Source: SZUA-378 sp036652815 (GTDB lineage Bacteria > Bacillota > Clostridia > Lachnospirales > Lachnospiraceae). Taken from it: a stretch of 64,000 nucleotides of DNA. Below are positions 13,663-22,803 of this stretch, in pieces (position 1 is the stretch's first letter; the number at the start of each line of letters is the position of its first letter). The stretch lies in contig JAVVVE010000014.1 of assembly GCA_036652815.1 (NCBI GenBank), positions 1-64,000 of the forward strand, written 5' to 3'. A program made the translations under genes and the position numbers. Under the pieces are notes generated by a model. It did not search any database and had not been told where the DNA came from. It was given only the letters and a program-made list of their open reading frames with translations.

Positions 13663-15957
13663 ATGGGTGTAGGTGCTGATATTAATAGAGTAGATGCATA
13701 TGGTAAGGTAACAGGGCAGGCAAAGTATGTGGCAGATTTAGAGCCACAGGGTATGCTGGTTGCCAAAGTCGTACATAGTACTATAGCCAATGGTCTGGTA
13801 AAAAGTTTTCGTTTGGAGGAAGCATTGGCGGTAGAGGGTGTTGAGAAGATCGTGACATGTTTTGATGTGCCACAGATCCCGTTTGGAACAGCGGGACATC
13901 CCTGGTCAACACAGGTGTCGCATCAGGATACGGCAGATCGCTTGCTGTTGAATCAGAGAGTTCGTCTCTATGGAGATGATATTGCTGCTGTCATTGCGAG
14001 AGACAGTATTGCTGCAGATAGAGCTAGGAGATTGATTCAGGTAGAATATGAAGAATATTCACCGATATTGACGACGGAGGAAGCACTGCGGGCAGAGGGC
14101 GAACCGATTCATGCAGAGCGACCTGACAATATCCTGGGACAATCATCTTTTAAAGTAGGAGAAGGAGAGTATGATACGTGTGCCTTGGAAGAGGGTCTGT
14201 TTCACCTGGATAAGACTTACCGGACACAGATCGTACAACATTGTCATATCGAGCCCCCTATTTCGTATGCATACAGGGATATCAATGGAAAAATAGTAGT
14301 GACCAGCTCCACGCAGATTCCGCATATTGTCAGAAGAATCGTTGGGCAGGCATTGGGTATTCCTTGGGGAAGTGTGCGTGTTATCAAACCGTATATAGGC
14401 GGTGGTTTTGGTAATAAACAAGATATTTTGTATGAACCGCTCAATGCCTATCTATGCACGTTGGTAGGTGGTCGCCCGGTTCATTTAGAGCTGACGAGAG
14501 AAGAGACCTTTGCGTGCACCAGAGTGCGCCATGCAGTTGCGTTCCATGTACAGGCACTGGTTCGAAAAGATGGTACATTGGTTGCCAGAAAGTTAGATGC
14601 CTGCTCTAATCAAGGAGCCTATGCTTCTCATGGACATGGTATTGTTGCCAATGGAGCGAACCATTTTAAACAATTATATCAGGATGAAAAGGTATTGGAG
14701 ACTAATTGCCGTACGGTATACACCAATACTGCAACAGCCGGTGCGATGCGTGGCTATGGCATACCGCAGAGTGATTTTGCAGTAGAGTCTATGACAGACG
14801 ATCTTGCCAGGATGATAGGGATGGATCCTTATGAATATCGTATGAAGAACTGTGTGGAAGAGGGATATGAAGATCCTCATACGCATGTGAAGTTCATTAG
14901 CTTTGGCTTAAAAAAATGTATGCAAAGAGGAAAAGAATACATCCATTGGGAAGAAAAAAGACGCGAATATGCCGATCAGACAGGTTCTATCCGCAGGGGC
15001 GTTGGCATGGCTATCTTCTGCTATAAAACAGGAGTATATCCGATTTCCTTAGAGACATCAGCTTGTCGTATGGTTCTGAATCAGGACGGTTCTATTCAGG
15101 TACAGATGGGTGCTACTGAGATTGGACAGGGAGCAGATACCGTGTTTACGCAGATGGCAGCAGAGACTTTGGGGATAACAGAAGATCGTATCTTTATACA
15201 ATCGATGCAGGATACTGATATTACGCCGTTTGATCCGGGCGCTTATGCATCCAGACAATCTTATGTGAGTGGAAAAGCCTTGAAAAAGACCGCCATCGAA
15301 TTAAGACGTCGGATCCTTGCATATGCAGCGGAGTTCTTGAAAGTAGATGCTACACAGATTACGATTAGCAATAACAGTGTTGTTGCTATAAAAGATAACG
15401 AAGAATTGATAACCATGTCAGCACTGGCTACAGAGGCATTGTATAGCTTGGATCATGCAGTTCATCTTACGGCAGAAGAGACTTCACAGTGCAAGGAGAA
15501 TACCTTTGCAAGCGGAGTTTGCTTTGCAGAAGTAGAAGTGGATATTCCACTGGGTAAAGTCAAAGTTCTGAATCTGATTAATGTGCATGACAGCGGTACG
15601 ATTTTAAATCCGGCGTTGGCACGGGCACAGGTACATGGTGGTATGAGCATGGGACTGGGCTATGCTTTGAGCGAACAGCTTCTATATAATCAGGCAGGGA
15701 AACCATTGAATGATAATTTGCTGGATTATAAACTACCGACTGCTATGGATACCCCACATTTGGAAGTGGATTTTGTTGAGGTCAAAGATGCAACCGGCCC
15801 TTACGGTAATAAAGCCTTGGGAGAGCCACCTGCGATTCCGGTAGCTCCGGCGATTCGTAATGCGGTGCTCCATGCAACGGGTGTAGCGGTAGATACACTG
15901 CCACTAGATCCACAGAAGCTGATAGAGCATTTCAAAGAAGCAGGACTAATAGCATAG
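13663..15957 (+). CDS. Xanthine dehydrogenase-type molybdenum-binding subunit
   Basis: This 764-residue catalytic subunit of a molybdenum hydroxylase probably oxidises hypoxanthine or xanthine. It begins RVDAYGKVTGQAKYVADL (small domain) and contains GGGFGNKQD, AGAMRGYGIPQ, GATEIGQGADTVF (molybdopterin contact) and ALGEPPAIPVAPAI. The Glu in the last motif matches the catalytic base of xanthine dehydrogenases. The subunits are separate genes, as in many anaerobes. GGAGCAGGGG precedes the ATG. The gene follows guaD by 42 bases and precedes the FAD subunit by 16. Substrate is inferred from context; nicotinate or other purine hydroxylases share the fold. No in-frame UGA is present. Confidence 0.88.
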   Translation: MGVGADINRVDAYGKVTGQAKYVADLEPQGMLVAKVVHSTIANGLVKSFRLEEALAVEGVEKIVTCFDVPQIPFGTAGHPWSTQVSHQDTADRLLLNQRVRLYGDDIAAVIARDSIAADRARRLIQVEYEEYSPILTTEEALRAEGEPIHAERPDNILGQSSFKVGEGEYDTCALEEGLFHLDKTYRTQIVQHCHIEPPISYAYRDINGKIVVTSSTQIPHIVRRIVGQALGIPWGSVRVIKPYIGGGFGNKQDILYEPLNAYLCTLVGGRPVHLELTREETFACTRVRHAVAFHVQALVRKDGTLVARKLDACSNQGAYASHGHGIVANGANHFKQLYQDEKVLETNCRTVYTNTATAGAMRGYGIPQSDFAVESMTDDLARMIGMDPYEYRMKNCVEEGYEDPHTHVKFISFGLKKCMQRGKEYIHWEEKRREYADQTGSIRRGVGMAIFCYKTGVYPISLETSACRMVLNQDGSIQVQMGATEIGQGADTVFTQMAAETLGITEDRIFIQSMQDTDITPFDPGAYASRQSYVSGKALKKTAIELRRRILAYAAEFLKVDATQITISNNSVVAIKDNEELITMSALATEALYSLDHAVHLTAEETSQCKENTFASGVCFAEVEVDIPLGKVKVLNLINVHDSGTILNPALARAQVHGGMSMGLGYALSEQLLYNQAGKPLNDNLLDYKLPTAMDTPHLEVDFVEVKDATGPYGNKALGEPPAIPVAPAIRNAVLHATGVAVDTLPLDPQKLIEHFKEAGLIA

Positions 15958-15973
15958 AGGAGGATAGCACAAC

Positions 15974-16861
15974 ATGTATGATTATAATGCGATATATCAA
16001 GCAGTAGACATCGAAGATGCCCTGCGGGCATTAAGGGAGGATGAGAAGGCGATCTTGATATCAGGAGGAAGTGATGTACTGATTCAGATTAGAGAGGGAC
16101 GTCTGGCAGGATGTTCCCTCGTTAGCATCCATAATATAGAAGCACTGAAGGGGATTACCTTGGAAGAGAATGGTACCCTTCGCATTGGTGCTGCTACTAC
16201 TTTTTCAACGATTACCAATCATCCTTTGATACAACAATATATTCCGATGCTGGGTGATGCAGTAGATCAGGTAGGAGGACCACAGATCCGTAATGTTGGT
16301 ACGATAGGCGGTAATGTTTGCAATGGAGTTACGAGTGCTGACAGTGCAGCTTCGTTGTTCACACTAAATGCCATATTGGAATTAACCGGCAGCGCAGGTG
16401 TAAGAGAAGTACCCATTGCGTCATTCTACACAGGCCCCGGCAAGACCATTCGTCAACATGATGAGATATTAACCGCGATTCGGATTCGACGGGAAGACTA
16501 TGAGGGTTATTATGGACGTTATATCAAATATGGTAAGAGAAATGCGATGGAAATAGCAACGTTGGGATGCGCAGTGTTGATTCATTTAACAGAGGATAAA
16601 CAGAACCTGCAGGATATTCGAATTGCTTATGGAGTAGCAGCACCGACACCGATTCGCTGCCATGAAACAGAACAACAGGTGTCCGGACAGCCGATAGGGG
16701 AATCTTTGCTACATATGGTATCAAAGGGAGTGCTGTCAGAAGTGCATCCGCGTTCTAGCTGGAGAGCTTCCAAAGAATTCCGCTTACAATTAATCGAAGA
16801 ACTGGCAGGGAGAGCTTTGCGTGAAGCAATCGAGGCAGCAGGAGGGCAAATCTTATGTTAA
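15974..16861 (+). CDS. Xanthine dehydrogenase-type FAD-binding subunit
   Basis: This 295-residue subunit carries FAD between the iron-sulfur and NAD+ sites. It contains ISGGSDVLIQIREG (FAD pyrophosphate loop, near residue 32), GAATTFSTI, QVGGPQIRNVGTIGGNVCNG and SPADSA-like TSADSA. The C-terminal CO_deh_flav_C domain covers about residues 175-285. AGAGGAGG lies just upstream of the start. Its stop overlaps the next gene by seven bases, indicating translational coupling within the guaD-xdh operon. Confidence 0.9.
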   Translation: MYDYNAIYQAVDIEDALRALREDEKAILISGGSDVLIQIREGRLAGCSLVSIHNIEALKGITLEENGTLRIGAATTFSTITNHPLIQQYIPMLGDAVDQVGGPQIRNVGTIGGNVCNGVTSADSAASLFTLNAILELTGSAGVREVPIASFYTGPGKTIRQHDEILTAIRIRREDYEGYYGRYIKYGKRNAMEIATLGCAVLIHLTEDKQNLQDIRIAYGVAAPTPIRCHETEQQVSGQPIGESLLHMVSKGVLSEVHPRSSWRASKEFRLQLIEELAGRALREAIEAAGGQILC

Positions 16862-17343
16862 AGAGTATGAAGATGACCGTGAATGGACGAGAGACGGAAG
16901 TCGCGATAGATGAGAGAGAGGCGTTATTAGATACGCTGCGTAATCATTTGGGATTAACCAGCGTTAAGAAAGGCTGTGAAGTGGGCGAGTGTGGAGCCTG
17001 CACAGTTCTGGTGGATGGAGTGGCAGTAGACTCCTGTATCTATCTCACAGTATGGGCAGAGGGTAAGAGTGTTTTAACTGTAGAGGGATTGAAAGATCCG
17101 GATGGGGAGCTGAGCTTGATACAGAAAGCATTTATTGAAGAGGCAGCAGTACAATGTGGGTTCTGTACTCCGGGACTGATTATGTCTGCGGTAGAGATTG
17201 TAGGAACAGGCAAACGATACAACAGAGAAGAACTTAAGAAGTTAATCTCAGGGCATCTGTGCCGTTGTACCGGGTATGAGAATATCTTAAATGCAATGGA
17301 CAGAATCGTAGAAGAGACTTATCGCATTACGCATCAAGAATAG
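16855..17343 (+). CDS. Xanthine dehydrogenase-type [2Fe-2S] subunit
   Basis: This 162-residue subunit passes electrons from the molybdenum centre to FAD. The ferredoxin-like N-terminal domain has CEVGECGACTVLVDG...C, and the helical domain has CGFCTPG and CRCTGY; together these hold two [2Fe-2S] clusters. GGAGGG precedes the ATG. It is the last gene of the operon and runs convergently toward the YheO-type regulator with a 21-base gap; no clear terminator lies between them. Confidence 0.93.
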   Translation: MLKSMKMTVNGRETEVAIDEREALLDTLRNHLGLTSVKKGCEVGECGACTVLVDGVAVDSCIYLTVWAEGKSVLTVEGLKDPDGELSLIQKAFIEEAAVQCGFCTPGLIMSAVEIVGTGKRYNREELKKLISGHLCRCTGYENILNAMDRIVEETYRITHQE

Positions 17344-17364
17344 TAAAAACTGCATTGCCGGTGC

Positions 17365-18015
17365 TTAGGATTCCTTATTGACGTCGATATAGCTGTAGAG
17401 CGTATATTTTGAGATGCCAAAGTAAGCGGATACCTTATCTCCTGATTTAGTGATTAGGAAAGCACCGGCATCATTTAAAAATTGAATCGCAGCTACTTTA
17501 TCGTCTTTGCCCATAAGAGCAACCGGCTTGCCTACCAGAGCAACAGACTGTGTAATCAGATTATCCAATAAGTCATTTACATTATTTACGATTTCATCTG
17601 GTTGTTTATTAGCAGATTGCGTGTCGGTAGAAGCGGTTAAGGAGCCTATGGCACGATCCACAGCTAATAACGAAGTAATATCATAATTAATAGATAGAAT
17701 ATATCGAATCTGTCTATTGCTATCATGTATATAGATAGTACTGGATTTAAGTACCCGGCCATCTGCGGTACGCGTAAGGTATCCAATTAGGTCTTCCACA
17801 GGGGCAGCGGCATTCTGCAGCTGCAAAGTCTCCAGGACTATCTTGGAAGGACCATCTCCTACCTGTCTTCCGGTAACATGCCCATTTGCAATAAAGATAA
17901 TAGAATGTTCCAGATTACTTTCGGCAAGGTCGTGGATGACAACTTCACAATCCCGTCCGAATTGCGTAGCAATCACATGTGCGATTTGTTTTAGATGCTC
18001 TAAGGTAAGGTTCAT
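17365..18015 (-). CDS. YheO-type PAS/HTH transcriptional regulator
   Basis: This 216-residue protein has an N-terminal YheO-like PAS domain (FGRDCEVVIHDL, IANGHVTGRQVGD, LKSSTIYI...NRQIRYILSINYD) and a C-terminal HTH_22-type helix-turn-helix (VAAIQFLNDAGAF, then YFGISKYTLYSYI). I use the Met at 18015 because GGAGG sits eight bases upstream; an in-frame Met 18 codons earlier has no such site. Lying between the xdh operon and the molybdate-type importer, it is a good candidate regulator of one or both. The ligand is unknown. Confidence 0.82.
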   Translation of the reverse strand: MNLTLEHLKQIAHVIATQFGRDCEVVIHDLAESNLEHSIIFIANGHVTGRQVGDGPSKIVLETLQLQNAAAPVEDLIGYLTRTADGRVLKSSTIYIHDSNRQIRYILSINYDITSLLAVDRAIGSLTASTDTQSANKQPDEIVNNVNDLLDNLITQSVALVGKPVALMGKDDKVAAIQFLNDAGAFLITKSGDKVSAYFGISKYTLYSYIDVNKES

Positions 18016-18057
18016 ATTTCCTCCAAATAAAGAATTTTTATAGTAATATTCCTTCTT

Positions 18058-18085
18058 ATGATACCACATTCAAGGTAAAATACAA
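18058..18085 (-). promoter_or_regulatory. Promoter of the YheO-type regulator
   Basis: On the minus strand TTGTAT and TATCAT are separated by 16 bases. The 5' leader to the start at 18015 is about 35 bases. Confidence 0.5.
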
Positions 18086-18134
18086 TTACTTTATACAAAA
18101 AAAATTAGCGTATCAAAATATTTTTTAGTTCACC

Positions 18135-18163
18135 TTGTATTCGTCGTATTGGGATGATATACT
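18135..18163 (+). promoter_or_regulatory. Promoter of the molybdate-type importer operon
   Basis: TTGTAT and TATACT are 17 bases apart, about 46 bases before the start at 18210. It is divergent to the regulator promoter 50 bases away. Confidence 0.65.
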
Positions 18164-18209
18164 AAAAAAGACAGATATGTCGATTACAAATTGAGAAGGG
18201 GTACAGAAT

Positions 18210-19247
18210 ATGAAAAAGATAACAGCATTGGGATTGGCTCTTTTATTGGCGATGACAACCGTAGGGTGTGGAACTACAAATACGATAGTAGAAGAGACTA
18301 CTATGCCGGCGGAGGCAGCAATAGAAACAAATGAGATTGTCGATCAACTGGGCAGAACAGTACAATTACCGAAGCAGATAGACAGAGTGGTTTCTTCTTA
18401 TTATATTACCACCTCGTTGATTATAGCATTACAGGCACAGGATAAACTGGTTGGCATTGAGATGAAACCGGATAAGAGACCTATCTACAAGAAGGCTGCT
18501 CCTGAGATTATAGAGCTGCCACAAGTGGGCAATAGTAAGACCATTAGTGTAGAAGAGTGCGCTTCCTTAGAGGCACAGGTTGTTATTATACCCACTAAAT
18601 TAGAGGAATTTATAGAACCACTTGAAAAATTGGGGATCTGTGTTGTTGCTGTAGAACCGGAAGATTTAGACAGATTCTTAGATTGTATCAAACTGGTTGG
18701 CACCATTGTAGGGAAACAGGATCGAGCAGAGCAATTGATTACATATTATCAAGATAAAGTAGAATTTATAACTGACTTAACCAAAGATATTACAGAACAG
18801 CCAAGTGTCTTATTATTGGGTACGGATATGCTGTCTACCTGTACAACAGATATGTATCAGAGCAGTCTGATTGCGATGGCAGGTGGTGTAAATATTGCAT
18901 CTGATGTTAAGAAAGGAAAATGGGTTGCCATCTCGAAAGAGCAGATTATTCAGTATAATCCGGATGTGATACTTAATCTGTCATATTCCGATTTTACGCT
19001 GGAAGAGGTAGCAGCAGAAACATCGTTTGCTCAGATACCTGCGGTACAGAATAAACAGATGTATACATTCCCATCCAAGCTGGAACCATGGGATTATCCA
19101 ACACCATCATCAGCTCTTGGTATGCTGTGGCTGACGAGTACGTTACATCCTGACCTTTACAGTGCAGAACAATATGTACAGGATGCCAAGGATTTCTATC
19201 AAGAATTCTTTGGAATTACAGTGACGGAAGAAGAAATCGGAGCATAA
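18210..19247 (+). CDS. Binding lipoprotein of a MolABC/FepB-type importer (probable molybdate or tungstate)
   Basis: This 345-residue solute-binding protein has a lipobox (TTVGC, Cys near residue 20). A Peripla_BP_2 domain follows (DQLGRTVQLPKQIDRVVSSY, VGNSKTISVEEC, NPDVILNLSY). The stretch EPWDYPTPSSALGMLWLTS near the C-terminus resembles MolA and related proteins, which bind molybdate or tungstate, rather than siderophore binders. The neighbours support this: a molybdenum hydroxylase operon upstream and a MocA-like cofactor enzyme downstream. Iron complex or cobalamin uptake remains possible because the family fold is shared. Confidence 0.75.
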   Translation: MKKITALGLALLLAMTTVGCGTTNTIVEETTMPAEAAIETNEIVDQLGRTVQLPKQIDRVVSSYYITTSLIIALQAQDKLVGIEMKPDKRPIYKKAAPEIIELPQVGNSKTISVEECASLEAQVVIIPTKLEEFIEPLEKLGICVVAVEPEDLDRFLDCIKLVGTIVGKQDRAEQLITYYQDKVEFITDLTKDITEQPSVLLLGTDMLSTCTTDMYQSSLIAMAGGVNIASDVKKGKWVAISKEQIIQYNPDVILNLSYSDFTLEEVAAETSFAQIPAVQNKQMYTFPSKLEPWDYPTPSSALGMLWLTSTLHPDLYSAEQYVQDAKDFYQEFFGITVTEEEIGA

Positions 19248-19249
19248 GG

Positions 19250-20248
19250 ATGTCAGACTCTTATTTTAAGAAACAGCGTTACCTCATAGGTGTTCATATT
19301 ATTATTTTGATGATAGCGATAGCGATATCTCTCTTAAGTGGGAGATACCGCTTATCGTTTCGTGATATTATGGATATCTTTGGACAAGAAGCAACTACAA
19401 CACATACCTTAATCTTTTGGGAGATAAGACTTCCCAGAACTATTGTTGTATGTGCCAGCGGAGCAGCACTGGCATTAGCAGGAACAGCATTACAGAAGAT
19501 GTTTAATAATCCATTGGCATCTCCTGATATTATTGGTATTACATCAGGCTGCTCGGTAGGTGCAGCCATCGGTATTGTATTTTTAGGCGGTGCTGCGATT
19601 ACGATACAGAGTATGTCTTTTGTAACAGGTATGATTGCCATGGGATTGGCACTATTATTGGCTGGGATGATGCGTACCAATAAAACATTGGGACTCGTTA
19701 TTGCAGGTATTATTACAGGCGCATTATCAACATCCTTGATTATGATTATGAAATATTTGGCAGATCCGGTCAAACAACTGCCTTCTATAGAATATTGGCT
19801 TATGGGAGGGTTTTATCATGCAGATTGGGGACAGGTATTTACTGTAGTGCCAATCGTTATCGTAGGTACGGTATTTTTGATTCTGCTGGGATGGCAATTA
19901 CAGATATTATCTCTGGGACAGGAACAGGCAGCAGCACTGGGGGTGGAAGTAAAGCGGCTGCAACTGGCGATTCTTCTTATTACGACACTGATGGTATCTT
20001 CTGTTGTTTCTACCTCGGGATTGATTAGCTGGATCGGCTTAATCGCACCTCATATTGTAAAAATGTATTGCAAAGAAGGCATCCTGTATCATCTCCCCCT
20101 ATCGGCGCTGACAGGTGCCAGCCTGATGCTGTTTGCAGATACAATAGCAAAAACAATGAGTGCAAATGAGGTTCCGGTTAGTATCGTTACAACGCTTTTG
20201 GGAGCTCCGATATTATTTTATTTGGCAAGACGCATGAAACAGGAGTGA
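19250..20248 (+). CDS. FecCD-family importer permease
   Basis: This 332-residue membrane protein has about nine or ten helices. The family motifs are RLPRTIVVCASGAALALAG near the start, NPLASPDIIGITSG, and SGLISWIGLIAPHIVK, which contacts the ATPase. It starts two bases after the binding protein and overlaps the ATPase gene at its 3' end. It should form the dimeric channel of the probable molybdate/tungstate importer. Confidence 0.88.
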   Translation: MSDSYFKKQRYLIGVHIIILMIAIAISLLSGRYRLSFRDIMDIFGQEATTTHTLIFWEIRLPRTIVVCASGAALALAGTALQKMFNNPLASPDIIGITSGCSVGAAIGIVFLGGAAITIQSMSFVTGMIAMGLALLLAGMMRTNKTLGLVIAGIITGALSTSLIMIMKYLADPVKQLPSIEYWLMGGFYHADWGQVFTVVPIVIVGTVFLILLGWQLQILSLGQEQAAALGVEVKRLQLAILLITTLMVSSVVSTSGLISWIGLIAPHIVKMYCKEGILYHLPLSALTGASLMLFADTIAKTMSANEVPVSIVTTLLGAPILFYLARRMKQE

Positions 20249-20253
20249 AAAAG

Positions 20254-21042
20254 ATGGAACCCAGCAAATTAGTTATAGATAATGTAGCAACTCATATCAA
20301 AGGAACAAAAGTTCTTACACAGATTTCTTTTTTGGCAGCATCTTCGGAGGTGACCGTCATTCTTGGTGTAAATGGAGTGGGCAAGACAACACTGTTTCGC
20401 AGTATTGCCGGCATCCTGCCAATTGATAGTGGCAGCGTAAGGCTGGATGATGTGGATATCTTGGCACTTTCCACCAAAGAGCGAGCCAAATTGATAGCAT
20501 ATGGGGTACAGAATACAGGGGGAGATGTTGAGGCATCTGTTATAGAATTTGTGATGTCAGGGGTCACACCCTATCTGCATTTATTTGAATACGGCAATGC
20601 ACAGCATTATAAACAGGCAGAAGAAGCCTTAGAGCAATTTGATATTAGTCATCTGTCACGCAGAAGCTTACAGTCAATTAGTGGCGGTGAGAGGCAGCGG
20701 GTCTATCTTGCACGCAGTTATGTGCAAAATACCAAAGTAATGTTGCTGGATGAACCGACTACTTATTTGGATTTTAAAGCACAGAATCTATTTTTAGATT
20801 CTTTTACTAAATTTGTAAAAGAAAAGAATAAAATCGCTATTTTATCGATGCAGGATCCGAACCTTGCATTAAAATATGCAGATCGCATCGTCTGTTTATC
20901 CAAGGGAACTATCTTAGATGTATTAATGCCACATAAAGAGCATTTTCGTGCAGAGGGTGAACGCTGTTTTAAAGCATTATATGGGGCACATGCCGGTCTG
21001 TTCTTTGACGGCGACTATTATGTGAAGTGGAGTAATCGATAA
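20254..21042 (+). CDS. ABC transporter ATPase of the probable molybdate-type importer
   Basis: This ATPase of about 262 residues has Walker A GVNGVGKTT, the signature ISGGERQRVYLARS and Walker B VMLLDEPTTYLD. The H-loop position holds Q in SMQDPNLA, where FecE-like ATPases normally have H (T.HD). AGGAG is nine bases before the ATG at 20254; an in-frame GTG at 20245 overlaps the permease stop. The gene is followed after one base by the MocA-like gene, so cofactor metal uptake and cofactor finishing share one transcript. Confidence 0.85.
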   Translation: MEPSKLVIDNVATHIKGTKVLTQISFLAASSEVTVILGVNGVGKTTLFRSIAGILPIDSGSVRLDDVDILALSTKERAKLIAYGVQNTGGDVEASVIEFVMSGVTPYLHLFEYGNAQHYKQAEEALEQFDISHLSRRSLQSISGGERQRVYLARSYVQNTKVMLLDEPTTYLDFKAQNLFLDSFTKFVKEKNKIAILSMQDPNLALKYADRIVCLSKGTILDVLMPHKEHFRAEGERCFKALYGAHAGLFFDGDYYVKWSNR

Positions 21043-21043
21043 T

Positions 21044-21685
21044 ATGAAGATAGCCTGTATATTCTTAGCCTCCGGTTATAGTACCAGATATGGCCGTAAT
21101 AAATTAGTGCTTCAACTACCGACCGGGAAAGAAGGGCAGACAGAGTGCCTGGTAGAATGTGTATGGAATCATCTTCCAAAAGAACTGTTCTCTCAGGTTA
21201 TTGTAGTGACAAAATATGATGAAATAGCCAAGATAGCAGAACGCAGAGGATATACAGTGATTCGTAATATCGCTAACAGAGATGATATAGCAGAGACAAT
21301 CCGTCTTGGTTTGGCTGCAATATCACAAGAAACAGAGGGTTGTCTTTTCTCGGTATGCGATCAACCTTATCTTAGTACAGACAGTATCAGGGCAGTTGTA
21401 AAAGAGTTTACTGCCGGTGGAGGAAAACGCATTGAGGCTTTGGGCTGGCAGGGACAACGGGGCAATCCGGTTCTGTTTCCCAAGATGTTATTTGAAGAGT
21501 TACATTCTTTACAGCCAAATGAAAGCGGGAAAGCCGTGATTCAAAAGCATCAAGAACTATTACATATTGTAGAAGCATCCACCAAAAAGGAATTGGATGA
21601 TATTGATAAAGAAGCAGATATGATGCAGCTTTTGGAGGAAATGAATCGATGGAACTTGGGTTTACAAAAGAACAAATCATTTTAG
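21044..21685 (+). CDS. MocA-like molybdenum cofactor nucleotidyltransferase
   Basis: This 213-residue MobA-like NTP transferase probably attaches CMP to molybdopterin, giving the MCD cofactor used by xanthine dehydrogenases. It has LASGYSTRYGRNKLVL at the start, NIANRDDIAETIRLGL, SVCDQPYL (metal site) and GWQGQRGNPVLFP. These agree with the MocA/YgfJ family and less well with MobA, which has GGxSSRMGxDK. It is the fourth gene of the importer operon. Its 3' end overlaps the AraC-family gene by 37 bases. Confidence 0.82.
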   Translation: MKIACIFLASGYSTRYGRNKLVLQLPTGKEGQTECLVECVWNHLPKELFSQVIVVTKYDEIAKIAERRGYTVIRNIANRDDIAETIRLGLAAISQETEGCLFSVCDQPYLSTDSIRAVVKEFTAGGGKRIEALGWQGQRGNPVLFPKMLFEELHSLQPNESGKAVIQKHQELLHIVEASTKKELDDIDKEADMMQLLEEMNRWNLGLQKNKSF

Positions 21686-22506
21686 ATGAGAAATTTCCAT
21701 TTGATATTTATTCGACAGATTCCTTGGAACGTTTATTGCCTACGCTCCATTCTCATGATTGTTGGGAAATCAATTATGTAGAAAGTGGAAGCGGAAAATA
21801 TTTTGTGGACAATCAGGTTCTCGATATGGAAGAAGGAGATGTTTACTTATTTAATAATTTGTCGAAGCACATGGCAGTGTCAGAAGCAGGTATGTCATTG
21901 CTGGTGATTGTATTTCGTCCAACACTAATTTGGATGAGTCAGGATGAATATCATCAGCTACTTCCTTTTTATGAACAAAATGATTATTTTGCAAGTCCGC
22001 AGGATAGATTAAATCAAAACTACCTTGAGGTGATAGACCTGCTCGGGAGGATACAAAAGGAATGGAATCAGAGAAAAATAGGCTATGAACTTATGATTAG
22101 GGCATTACTTCTATCGTTACTGGGGATGCTTTATCGTTATTGCTCTGAAAAAGAAAATGTGAATGGAAGAATGAAAGAGTTCCAAAAACGTTTTGAAAAG
22201 ATAAGAGGAATCCTTACCTTCTTACAAAAACATTATACAGAAGATATTACACTGGAACAAATTTCAAAGGAAACATTTCTAAGCAAAAGTTATATCAATA
22301 CCAATTTCCCCAAAGTGATGGAGTGCACATTGTTTGAATATGTGGATTTTCTCAGAGTGAATCAAAGCTGTATGCTGTTGAAAACTTCTGACTATTCGAT
22401 TACTCAGATAGCGACTTTATGCGGCTTTAACAGCAGCTCCTATTTTAACAGAGTATTCAAACGATTGATGGGTGTATCACCCAAAGATTATAGCAAGAAT
22501 AACTAG
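21649..22506 (+). CDS. AraC-family regulator with cupin domain
   Basis: This 285-residue protein has an N-terminal AraC_binding cupin (LHSHDCWEINYVESGSGKYF, residues about 25-130) and two C-terminal helix-turn-helix motifs. The latter include ITLEQISKETFLSKSYI and YSITQIATLCGFNSSSYFNRVFKR (split here by the linker). TTGGAGG lies 11 bases before the ATG inside the upstream gene, so it is probably translated by coupling. Cupin AraC regulators usually sense small metabolites. Being last in the importer operon, it could control that operon or the isomerase-desulfurase genes opposite. It converges on the minus-strand gene with a four-base overlap. Confidence 0.85.
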   Translation: MELGFTKEQIILDEKFPFDIYSTDSLERLLPTLHSHDCWEINYVESGSGKYFVDNQVLDMEEGDVYLFNNLSKHMAVSEAGMSLLVIVFRPTLIWMSQDEYHQLLPFYEQNDYFASPQDRLNQNYLEVIDLLGRIQKEWNQRKIGYELMIRALLLSLLGMLYRYCSEKENVNGRMKEFQKRFEKIRGILTFLQKHYTEDITLEQISKETFLSKSYINTNFPKVMECTLFEYVDFLRVNQSCMLLKTSDYSITQIATLCGFNSSSYFNRVFKRLMGVSPKDYSKNN

Positions 22507-22778
22507 AATAGGGATTTTACCTGGTCTACAATAGAACAATAGTCTTGATGTGCTGCAACACGAAAAAAGTCTTTGCCCTCGATTCCTTTAATTATATAAT
22601 AATCAGATTCGATTTTATAAAAAGGCTCTTTTAGCATAGTTAAGTAAAGAAAATTACCAAAAGAACGAAAAAGTAAGATAGTATCAGAAGCAAGTGGTTC
22701 ATCCATATGAAAATCATAGGCAAACCACCCGGCTTCGGTACATTTTTCTGTGGATTCTACAACTTCGAGTAGTTTCAT
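22503..22778 (-). CDS. Unrecognised 91-residue protein linked to the cysteine desulfurase
   Basis: This soluble 91-residue protein starts MKLLEVVESTEKCTEAGWFA. It contains YDFHMDEPL, LYLTMLKEPFYKIESDYYII and GIEGKDFFRV. I see no known motif; one Cys near residue 13 and another near 82 are the only thiols. The gene starts 25 bases after the stop of the class V aminotransferase and is probably co-transcribed with it. In other molybdenum-hydroxylase clusters, small proteins accompany this aminotransferase type, so a carrier or partner role is possible but unproven. Confidence 0.6.
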   Translation of the reverse strand: MKLLEVVESTEKCTEAGWFAYDFHMDEPLASDTILLFRSFGNFLYLTMLKEPFYKIESDYYIIKGIEGKDFFRVAAHQDYCSIVDQVKSLF

Positions 22779-22803
22779 AAGGTTTGCATTTCCTTCCCAA
22801 ATA

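Noticed and set aside
13663..15957. Selenocysteine in the molybdenum hydroxylase
   Set aside because: The frame has no internal TGA; any selenium would be a labile cofactor ligand, not selenocysteine.
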